DNA of 58,014 nt, from contig JAQXTR010000099.1 in assembly GCA_029219585.1 (NCBI GenBank), forward strand, positions 1-58,014. The letters are read 5' to 3'. The notes beneath the pieces were generated by a model that was given only the letters and a program-made list of their open reading frames with translations, was not told the origin of the DNA and searched no databases. Positions 51,438 to 58,014 of the stretch are shown piece after piece. A program made the position numbers and the translations under genes. Numbering within the stretch: position 1 is the stretch's first letter; every line of letters starts with the position of its first letter. This DNA comes from Clostridiales bacterium (GTDB lineage: Bacteria > Bacillota > Clostridia > UBA1381).

Positions 51438-54400
51438 ATGCCTTTAAATAAATCCATTAAGAAAGTTCTTGTTATAGGCTCCGGTCCGATAGTTATCGGA
51501 CAGGCTGCGGAGTTTGACTATTCCGGCACACAGGCATGCCGCGCCATTGAGGAAGAGGGTATAGAGGTTGTTCTCGTAAACTCAAACCCTGCCACCATTA
51601 TGACTGACCGCGATATTGCAAGCGACACATATATTGAACCGCTTACAGCCGAATATATAGAAAAGATAATAGCGCGCGAACGTCCGGACTCATGTATCGC
51701 CGGTATGGGCGGTCAAACAGGACTTAACCTTGCCTGCGAGCTGTACGACAAGGGTATTTTCCAAAAATACGGTGTAAACGTAATAGGCACATCAATCGAA
51801 TCCATCAAGGAGGGCGAGGACAGAGATTCCTTCAAGAGGTTGATGGAAAGAACAAATCAGCCTATTGCACCGTCCGAAATAGTTACAACCATGGAGGACG
51901 GAAGAACATTTGCCGAAAAAATAGGGTATCCTGTTATCGTTCGTCCGGCGTACACTCTCGGCGGCACGGGCGGCGGCATTGCGCAGACTCCCGAGGAGCT
52001 TGAAACCATTCTCGCTCAAGGTCTTCATCTATCGCGCGTAGGTCAGGTACTTCTTGAAAAATCCATCGCAGGCTGGAAAGAAATCGAATTTGAGGTTATG
52101 CGCGACGGTGCGGGAAACTGCATAACAGTATGTCCTATGGAAAATATTGACCCTGTCGGGGTGCACACAGGCGACTCAATCGTTGTTGCTCCGACGCTCA
52201 CCCTTGCAGACAAAGAGTTCCAGATGCTCCGAAAAGCGGCTATAGATATAATAAATTCAATTGAAATCAAGGGCGGATGCAATGTTCAGTTCGCTCTTAA
52301 CCCAAATAGCTTTGAATACGCGGTCATTGAGATTAATCCCCGTGTGAGCCGTTCATCCGCGCTTGCATCAAAGGCTACCGGCTATCCGATTGCCAAAATT
52401 GCCGCTAAAATTGCGCTGGGCTATAATCTCGACGAAATAACAAACGCCGTTACGGGTAAAACATACGCATGCTTTGAGCCTACAATCGACTATGTCGTTA
52501 CCAAAATACCAAAGTGGCCTTTTGATAAATTCTTCGGCGCAAGAAGAAAGCTCGGCACAAAGATGATGGCTACAGGTGAAATCATGTCAATAGGCAACAG
52601 CTTTGAAGCATCGCTTCTGAAGGGTATACGCTCGCTTGAAATAAAGCAGTATACACTGGAACGCGAATCATCAAAGAAGCGTTCTATAAAGGAGCTTCGC
52701 GCAAGGGTTCAGGTTCCCGACGACGAGAGACTTTTCGACCTCGCCGAGCTTATCAGACGACGCTACAACATAGAAATGATTCATGAGCTGACCGGCATAG
52801 ATATGTTTTTCTTAAAGCATATACAGAATATTGTTGAGGCTGAGGAGGCTTTAAAGCATATAACAATCAATACAATTGATGCCGATACAATGAAGCACTA
52901 CAAAAAAATGGGCTTCTCGGACCGCGGCATGAGTCAGCTTATGGGCTGTCATGTTGACGAGGTTTATGCAAAGCGAATGAGCTTTGATGTAAAGCCGGTT
53001 TACAAAATGGTTGATACCTGTGCAGGTGAGTTTGAGGCGGTTTCACCGTATTACTACTCAACCTACGATGAGATTACAGAATCATTCCCATCCGACAAAA
53101 AGAAGGTTGTTGTTATAGGTTCCGGTCCTATCAGAATAGGACAGGGCATTGAGTTCGATTACTGTTCGGTTCACAGTGTTATGGCACTTGAAAAGGCCGG
53201 TGTTGAAACAATCATTATAAACAATAACCCGGAAACGGTTTCAACGGACTTCGACACATCGGACAAGCTCTACTTTGAACCGCTCACAGAGGAAGATGTT
53301 TATAACATTATCTGTCTTGAAAAGCCTGATGGTGTAATTCTTCAGTTCGGAGGTCAGACAGCGATAAAGCTTGCAAACTTCCTCGCTGAAATGAACGTAC
53401 CCGTGCTGGGTACACAGCCGAAATATATCGACGAGGCAGAGGACAGAGAAAAGTTTGATGATATGCTTGAAAAGCTTAACATCAAGCGTCCTAAGGGCAA
53501 AGCGGTATGGACAGTTGAAGAAGGCGTTGAGGTTGCAAATGAGCTGGAATATCCGCTCCTTGTACGTCCGTCCTACGTTCTGGGCGGTCAGGGCATGGAG
53601 ATTACAAGAAACGAGCAGAGTCTTATACGTTATCTTGAGGACGCATTTAAAAAGGACACAAAGAATCCTGTTCTTATTGACCGCTATCTCGGAGGAAGAG
53701 AAATTGAGGTTGATGCCATCTGCGACGGTACGGATGTCCTTATTCCGGGCGTCATGGAGCATCTTGAAAGAGCGGGTATCCACAGCGGTGACTCGGTTTC
53801 GATCTATCCTCCGCAGCATATACCCGATCACATAATTAAAAAAATTGAGGATGTTACCTACAGAATAGCGCTTGAATTAAAGGTTATCGGTATGATAAAT
53901 ATTCAATTTATCGAATACCGTGATGAGCTTTATATCATTGAAGTAAATCCCAGATCATCAAGAACCGTACCCTATATCACAAAGGTTACAAGCGTTCCGG
54001 TTATTGACATTGCAACAAGAATTATGCTTGGTGAAAAGCTTAAGGATATGGGTTATAAGACAGGTATCGCTCCTATTACAAACACAGTAGCGGTTAAGGT
54101 GCCTATATTCTCAACGGAAAAGCTGCCGCAGGTCGAGGTTACACTCGGACCGGAAATGAGATCAACCGGAGAGGTTCTCGGTGTGGGTTATACCTTTGAG
54201 GAGGCAATGTACAAAGGATTTATGGCCGCTAAAACCTCGATTCCGCATAAGGGCTCGACAATTCTTGCAACAATCCGCGACATTGACAAGGAGGACTTTC
54301 TGCCATATGCCAGACGCTGCTATGAGCACGGCTGCAAGTTCATTGCAACCTCCGGAACAGCTAAGTTCCTGCGTGACAACGGAATTGCGTGTCAGCTTGC

Positions 54401-54662
54401 AAAGAAGATAGCGGAGGGCGTACCGAATCTTCTTGATTTACTGAGAAGCGGTATAGTTGATATGATTATCGATATTCCGTCAAAGACCAACGATGTTAAT
54501 TCGGACAGCTTCAAAATAAGACGAGTTGCAATAGAAAGTGATATTTCCATAATGACAAGCCTTGATACCTTCGGCGCATTGGTTGATGTTATGGAGCACA
54601 GCTTTACAACAGATAAGCTCAATACTATTTCGCTTAATGATATTAAGCCTGTTGAAGAATAA
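51438..54662 (+). CDS. carB: Carbamoyl-phosphate synthase large subunit
   Basis: CarB builds carbamoyl phosphate from bicarbonate, ammonia and two ATP. The product is 1074 aa, full length, with two homologous ATP-grasp halves. The first begins [20 protein letters not shown] (about 10-29), the second [20 protein letters not shown] (about 557-576). The C-terminal MGS-like allosteric domain starts near 935 ([20 protein letters not shown]). AGGAGG precedes the ATG. There is one carB only, so the same enzyme should feed both pathways, matching the double regulatory signals in the carA leader. Confidence 0.97.
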   Translation: MPLNKSIKKVLVIGSGPIVIGQAAEFDYSGTQACRAIEEEGIEVVLVNSNPATIMTDRDIASDTYIEPLTAEYIEKIIARERPDSCIAGMGGQTGLNLACELYDKGIFQKYGVNVIGTSIESIKEGEDRDSFKRLMERTNQPIAPSEIVTTMEDGRTFAEKIGYPVIVRPAYTLGGTGGGIAQTPEELETILAQGLHLSRVGQVLLEKSIAGWKEIEFEVMRDGAGNCITVCPMENIDPVGVHTGDSIVVAPTLTLADKEFQMLRKAAIDIINSIEIKGGCNVQFALNPNSFEYAVIEINPRVSRSSALASKATGYPIAKIAAKIALGYNLDEITNAVTGKTYACFEPTIDYVVTKIPKWPFDKFFGARRKLGTKMMATGEIMSIGNSFEASLLKGIRSLEIKQYTLERESSKKRSIKELRARVQVPDDERLFDLAELIRRRYNIEMIHELTGIDMFFLKHIQNIVEAEEALKHITINTIDADTMKHYKKMGFSDRGMSQLMGCHVDEVYAKRMSFDVKPVYKMVDTCAGEFEAVSPYYYSTYDEITESFPSDKKKVVVIGSGPIRIGQGIEFDYCSVHSVMALEKAGVETIIINNNPETVSTDFDTSDKLYFEPLTEEDVYNIICLEKPDGVILQFGGQTAIKLANFLAEMNVPVLGTQPKYIDEAEDREKFDDMLEKLNIKRPKGKAVWTVEEGVEVANELEYPLLVRPSYVLGGQGMEITRNEQSLIRYLEDAFKKDTKNPVLIDRYLGGREIEVDAICDGTDVLIPGVMEHLERAGIHSGDSVSIYPPQHIPDHIIKKIEDVTYRIALELKVIGMINIQFIEYRDELYIIEVNPRSSRTVPYITKVTSVPVIDIATRIMLGEKLKDMGYKTGIAPITNTVAVKVPIFSTEKLPQVEVTLGPEMRSTGEVLGVGYTFEEAMYKGFMAAKTSIPHKGSTILATIRDIDKEDFLPYARRCYEHGCKFIATSGTAKFLRDNGIACQLAKKIAEGVPNLLDLLRSGIVDMIIDIPSKTNDVNSDSFKIRRVAIESDISIMTSLDTFGALVDVMEHSFTTDKLNTISLNDIKPVEE

Positions 54663-54692
54663 AATGCAAAAATAAATATTCGGATGATTATG

Positions 54693-54731
54693 AAAAAGCA
54701 TCACACAGATAACCTTCTATGTGATGCTTTT
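54693..54731. terminator. Bidirectional terminator between carB and the flippase gene
   Basis: AAAAGCATCACA pairs with TGTGATGCTTTT over 12 bp. T runs follow on both strands, serving the two convergent genes. Confidence 0.88.
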
Positions 54732-54741
54732 CTGTTATAAC

Positions 54742-56508
54742 CTATCTATATAACCCGGTTCTTTGGAGTACCCTGTAAAGCTTTGTTCCTGCCGGGAGAA
54801 GCAGAATATCTTCCTTGTCCATAACATGAAGAACAAGGAGCAAACCGATATATACTGCCGCAGCCGCCGCAATTGCAGCAGCAGATGCAATAAGATTGTT
54901 AATATATCCCGTCCCCAACAGCATGTCCATCAGCTTATAAACCCCGACCGCAGCAGCACCCATCATTACGCCGGCAAGGAGCGGCTTTACAATGTACTTT
55001 TTCAGCGTTACCTTTACAGGCACATACCGTATAAGCACTGAATAATTCACAAGGAACGCCACAAGCTGACATACTATGGACGAAATTGCCGCGCCGTATA
55101 TATTTACGGATGGGATTCTTATAAGCGTTAAATTCAGAATTATCTTGCATATACATCCGCAAAGGATACTGATTGCGGGCACAAAAACCTTTCCTATCCC
55201 CTGCAATGCACCTACCAGGGTTTGCGTAAGCGCGCTGAATATAAGCGCTATCGCCATTATTGCGAGAAGGTCTGCACCGTCGGGAGTTGACGGATATATA
55301 ATATTATATATAGGCTGCGCCAGAACAATGAATCCTATTGCGCACGGCAAAATTATCAATATTGATATAAGGAATGAATATGATGTCTTTGACGCGGCCT
55401 CCGCCTTATCTCCCCTTGCCAGAGCTCCCGCGATATGCGGCACAAGCACCGTTGCAAATGAAAGGTTAAGCGCAAGCGGCATATTATATAATGTATCACT
55501 CTTTGAAAGCATTCCCGACAGCGCAACCGCCGCACGATTAAGCTGCTCCGACGTCGGAAGTATAACCTTTTCCGCCGATATAACCCCCGCGGGTATCTCG
55601 GCTCTGAATGCAATCTCAAGCGCTCTTGTTATTGTTGCAAGGTCAACCACCCGGTTAATTGATGTTATAATCGATGCCAGAGAAATCGGAATCGAAAGCA
55701 TAAGTATCATTTTAACCAGCTTTCGTGTCGATGGATGAAATTCAGAATCAATTGATCTTTTTATGTTTTCATCAAGAGCTTTTTTACGTTTCATATAAAA
55801 GCACGAAAGGAACACAAAAGCAACAATTGTCGAAATCGAACTTGCCGCATTCGCCCACGCCGCCATAATTTCCGGAGGTGTTGTTTCAAGCCCTTTCATG
55901 TTATACAGCATTGCTGCCCTTGTTGCAAGCTGCATGATATACGGCATACTCCCTACAGTAAGAATAACCAGAAGTATTGTCAAACTGCATTTAAAAATCT
56001 GCTCTATCATCTGAGCAAAGCTGGTTGCACGCATATCGTTCAGACCTTGGAAATATCCCTGTATAACTGCCGAAATACACACAAAGAATATTGACGGAGC
56101 CAACGCGCGCATTACATACTGCGCACCGTTCATATGTATCACATGAACGGCAAAGAAATCCGAACCGGCATACAATATGATTGAACATACAAGACCTATA
56201 CACATGAACAGCTTAAAGGCTGTCTTAAAAATCCTATGCGCTGCCCTGTAATCACCCAGTGCCGCGCGTTCGGATACCATTTTTGCAATAGCATTAGGGA
56301 TTCCGACAGATGAAATTGCCAACAGCACGGTAAATACCTGGAAGCCCGCATTATAAAATCCGTTTCCCGCATTTCCGAAGCCCTCTATATTTGTTATTAC
56401 CATGCGGTAAACCATACCGAGAACCTTAACCATTATCTGTGCAAATAAAACCATTGCAACATTTCCCATAAAGGAATGTGACCTTTGTTCATTTATTTTA
56501 TTACCCAT
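54742..56508 (-). CDS. SpoVB-like polysaccharide/lipid-linked precursor flippase
   Basis: This 588-aa MOP-superfamily protein has about 14 membrane helices. The family start is SFMGNVAMVLFAQIMVKVLG with YRMVITNIEGFGNAGNGFYN, and SSVGIPNAIAKMVSERAALG and VIQGYFQGLNDMRATSFAQM are typical of SpoVB/PST exporters. It likely flips a lipid-linked wall precursor, perhaps for spore cortex or a wall polymer; which one is not clear. AAAGGA lies seven bases ahead of the ATG. It has its own promoter. Confidence 0.85.
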   Translation of the reverse strand: MGNKINEQRSHSFMGNVAMVLFAQIMVKVLGMVYRMVITNIEGFGNAGNGFYNAGFQVFTVLLAISSVGIPNAIAKMVSERAALGDYRAAHRIFKTAFKLFMCIGLVCSIILYAGSDFFAVHVIHMNGAQYVMRALAPSIFFVCISAVIQGYFQGLNDMRATSFAQMIEQIFKCSLTILLVILTVGSMPYIMQLATRAAMLYNMKGLETTPPEIMAAWANAASSISTIVAFVFLSCFYMKRKKALDENIKRSIDSEFHPSTRKLVKMILMLSIPISLASIITSINRVVDLATITRALEIAFRAEIPAGVISAEKVILPTSEQLNRAAVALSGMLSKSDTLYNMPLALNLSFATVLVPHIAGALARGDKAEAASKTSYSFLISILIILPCAIGFIVLAQPIYNIIYPSTPDGADLLAIMAIALIFSALTQTLVGALQGIGKVFVPAISILCGCICKIILNLTLIRIPSVNIYGAAISSIVCQLVAFLVNYSVLIRYVPVKVTLKKYIVKPLLAGVMMGAAAVGVYKLMDMLLGTGYINNLIASAAAIAAAAAVYIGLLLVLHVMDKEDILLLPAGTKLYRVLQRTGLYR

Positions 56509-56540
56509 ATCGTAATCCTTTCAACAGTAATTCAATATAT

Positions 56541-56569
56541 ATTATACGCCTGATTGATTTATTTTGCAA
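56541..56569 (-). promoter_or_regulatory. Sigma-A promoter of the SpoVB-like gene
   Basis: On the minus strand TTGCAA (56564-56569) and TATAAT (56541-56546) are spaced 17 bases. Confidence 0.75.
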
Positions 56570-56580
56570 TAGTAAATGCG

Positions 56581-56614
56581 AAAAAAATAACCGCGGAACC
56601 ATGTCCACGGTTAT
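56581..56614 (-). terminator. Terminator of rpsF-ssb-rpsR
   Basis: On the minus strand ATAACCG pairs with CGGTTAT, with an inner GG/CC pairing, followed by a run of T residues. Confidence 0.88.
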
Positions 56615-56638
56615 GTCAATAACGATTCGATAATCAGA

Positions 56639-56884
56639 TTATTCAGCAACGAACGGAAGCAATGCAACGATTCTTGCACGCTTAATAGCTGTTGTAAGCT
56701 GTCTCTGATGCTTTGCGCAGTTACCGCTTATTCTTCTCGGAACAATCTTACCGCGCTCTGAAACATAGCGACGAAGCTTTGCAGTATCCTTGTAATCGAT
56801 CTGATCAACCTTATCTACACAGAACATGCAGACCTTACGCTTAGGTCTTCTTGCTCTCTGCGGTCTGTCATTTCTTTCAGCCAT
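56639..56884 (-). CDS. rpsR: 30S ribosomal protein S18
   Basis: S18 binds S6 on the platform of the small subunit. The 81-aa product has [20 protein letters not shown] and [20 protein letters not shown], then [20 protein letters not shown]. The CxxC and C-x2-H pattern is that of the zinc-binding form. ATG 56884 has GGAGG eight bases upstream. It is the last gene of rpsF-ssb-rpsR. Confidence 0.97.
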   Translation of the reverse strand: MAERNDRPQRARRPKRKVCMFCVDKVDQIDYKDTAKLRRYVSERGKIVPRRISGNCAKHQRQLTTAIKRARIVALLPFVAE

Positions 56885-56921
56885 CGAAATATCCTCCTTC
56901 AATTTTTATCATGCGGATTTA

Positions 56922-57425
56922 TCAGAACGGTAAATCGTCCTCACTGTCCGCATCATTCGAAAAATCCAAATCAACAAACCCATCATTATCTGAGCCTGCA
57001 TTTGCATCTGAACCATATGATGAGCCACCATATGAATTTGAACGTGATTGCGGCTCGGCATTAAAGCTGCCGCCGAAGTTCTGCTGATATGCTCCGTTTG
57101 AACCCGACTCATTTTTTGAACCTACAAACTCGACATTATCGCATACAACCTCAGTTGCATACTGACGCTTGCCATCCTGTCCGTCCCATGAACGTGTCTG
57201 GATTGAGCCTTCAACACCTATCAGCTTTCCCTTGTTAAAATAACGGCAAACAAATTCAGCCTGCTGACGCCATGCCACACAGGTTATAAAATCTGCCTGC
57301 TGTCCGCCTTCACGTCTGAAGCGTCTGTCTACAGCGACTGTGAATCGTGTAACTGCCGTACCCTGCGGGGTCTGGCGAAGCTCAGGATCCGCTGTTAAGC
57401 GACCTATCAAAAGTACCTTATTCAT
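56922..57425 (-). CDS. ssb: Single-stranded DNA-binding protein
   Basis: SSB coats single-stranded DNA in replication and repair. The 167-aa product has the OB fold at about 1-105 (MNKVLLIGRLTADPELRQTP, VTRFTVAVDRRFRREGG), a Gly/Ser/Asn-rich linker, and the acidic tip DDLPF that recruits partner proteins. GCGGTGA precedes the ATG. It sits between rpsF and rpsR as in most Firmicutes. Confidence 0.97.
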   Translation of the reverse strand: MNKVLLIGRLTADPELRQTPQGTAVTRFTVAVDRRFRREGGQQADFITCVAWRQQAEFVCRYFNKGKLIGVEGSIQTRSWDGQDGKRQYATEVVCDNVEFVGSKNESGSNGAYQQNFGGSFNAEPQSRSNSYGGSSYGSDANAGSDNDGFVDLDFSNDADSEDDLPF

Positions 57426-57442
57426 ACTGTCACCGCTTTCAA

Positions 57443-57745
57443 TTACGCTTCGTCCTTACGAACGATTATAGTTCTCAGAATGTTTTCGTCAATTCTGTAT
57501 CTTCTGTCGAGCTCCTTCGGGAAATCAACAGCTGCCTTGAAGTTTACAAGTACATAGTAACCCTCGTTCTTGAAATTGATCGGATAAGCAAGCTTTCTCT
57601 TGCCCCATTCCTCAACCTCTCCGATTTCACCATTAGCTGTAATAAGATTTACAAACTTATCCTTTTCTGCTGTGATAGCCTCAGGATCCAATGTTGAATC
57701 GATGATAAAAATTGTTTCATAGCTGTGAATTGCTGTTTCAGCCAT
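57443..57745 (-). CDS. rpsF: 30S ribosomal protein S6
   Basis: S6 binds S18 on the small subunit. The 100-aa product has YETIFIIDSTLDPEAITAEK, the KRKLAYPINFKNEGYYVLVN core and RRYRIDENILRTIIVRKDEA. ATG 57745 follows GGAGGTG by six bases. It is the first gene of the operon; a leader with alternative hairpins lies upstream. Confidence 0.97.
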   Translation of the reverse strand: MAETAIHSYETIFIIDSTLDPEAITAEKDKFVNLITANGEIGEVEEWGKRKLAYPINFKNEGYYVLVNFKAAVDFPKELDRRYRIDENILRTIIVRKDEA

Positions 57746-57762
57746 TTTTTGCACCTCCTTAT

Positions 57763-57792
57763 GGACATTTGTCCCGCGAACCTCCTCGCGGG
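57763..57792 (-). other. rpsF leader hairpins (possible S6:S18 autoregulation site)
   Basis: CCCGCGA/TCGCGGG arms (57773-57779 with 57786-57792) form one hairpin. GGAC-AAAT-GTCC (57763-57774) forms another that overlaps it by two bases. Leaders that bind the S6:S18 complex are known for this operon in many bacteria, but I cannot confirm the consensus here. Confidence 0.4.
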
Positions 57793-57819
57793 CAAGGATT
57801 GTCTTTTACAGACTTATTG

Positions 57820-57848
57820 AGTATATCACAAAATATTTGTTTTGTCAA
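57820..57848 (-). promoter_or_regulatory. Sigma-A promoter of rpsF-ssb-rpsR
   Basis: On the minus strand TTGACA (57843-57848) and TATACT (57820-57825) are spaced 17 bases. Confidence 0.9.
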
Positions 57849-57883
57849 GCAAAAATTTGAAATTCTTAAAAAAAGTAAATTTG

Positions 57884-58014
57884 CAAAGTAAATGCAACAG
57901 TGCAATTTAAAATTGCATTTACATTAAGAAGCATTTTATGATAGCATTTAGTCTGAGAAAGGAGGCTCAGACTAAAATGAATAATGAGCGAAAAAACAAA
58001 CACATGACACTTGC
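57884..58014 (+). mobile_element. Left end of a probable IS30-type insertion sequence (runs off the window)
   Basis: A transposase-like start (ATG 57977, GGAGG 11 bases upstream) reads MNNERKNKHMTL and runs off the window. HMTL near the N end, followed by an Ala codon, is how many IS30-type transposases begin (family memory). Upstream lie AT-rich inverted repeats (GTAAATGCAA / TTGCATTTAC within about 57887-57922) that could be the element end. Boundaries are uncertain because only 12 codons are visible. Confidence 0.45.

Noticed and set aside
56581-56620. T-box-like string TGGTTCCGCGG on the minus strand
   Set aside because: It differs from the conserved T-box sequence, has no specifier structure upstream, and simply forms the terminator stem of the rpsR operon.

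Overview
This 58 kb window is chromosomal DNA of an endospore-forming, Gram-positive Clostridia. The sporulation evidence is a SpoVT gene with a good sigma-G promoter, an alpha/beta small acid-soluble spore protein, and the nadK-argR-recN gene order. Cell-wall features fit the same group: SLH-domain surface proteins, a CsaB-type pyruvyl transferase, long-form HPF, yidC-jag, and sigma-A promoters with 17-base spacing. The many SLH and copper-amine-oxidase-N-domain proteins would suit a Monoglobus-like gut clostridium, but that placement is inference only. Most genes lie on the minus strand.

Layout. 1-10 kb: secreted and surface proteins (a CuAO-N/cohesin-like protein, a frameshifted lipoprotein, a large SLH protein, a discoidin-domain protein, a small SLH protein, a second CuAO-N protein), with a probable transposase remnant near 2.1 kb. 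10-14.4 kb: pyrE, a tandem pair of membrane-anchored repeat proteins, prs and spoVT. 14.5-19 kb: a C69 dipeptidase, then plus-strand carD-ispD-ispF and a HAD-GtrA fusion. 19-25 kb: argC-argB-proS, an RluA enzyme and ilvE. 25-30 kb: hpf, a Cys-rich mini-protein, nadK-argR-recN and a SASP gene. 30-36 kb: rpmH-rnpA-yidD-yidC-jag (jag broken by an amber codon), guaB and dusB. 35.6-39.9 kb: an ECF sigma factor, its probable anti-sigma factor and an SLH-vWA surface protein. 40-48 kb: a wall-polymer operon (GT4-CsaB fusion, MurJ-like flippase, O-antigen-ligase-like protein, GT4, two DUF4330 proteins). 48-55 kb: glnK-amt, then plus-strand carA-carB. 55-58 kb: a SpoVB-like flippase, rpsF-ssb-rpsR, and the start of what looks like an IS30-type transposase at the right edge.

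How the parts connect. ArgR is encoded at about 28 kb. ARG-box-like palindromes lie upstream of argC (two sites 21 bp apart) and carAB (three sites, spacings 31 and 21 bp), so one arginine regulon is largely contained here. carAB also has a short leader peptide, a U-rich tract and an intrinsic terminator, an arrangement like the UTP-sensing attenuator of enterobacterial pyrBI. The CsaB module would pyruvylate the wall polymer to which SLH proteins bind, linking the 40-48 kb operon to the SLH proteins at 2.5, 7.6 and 36 kb.

The most unusual DNA-level feature is a 119-bp composite element made of two palindromes. It occurs as two full copies (19.0 and 37.9 kb) and one internally deleted copy (25.05 kb), with a compensatory base-pair change in one stem.
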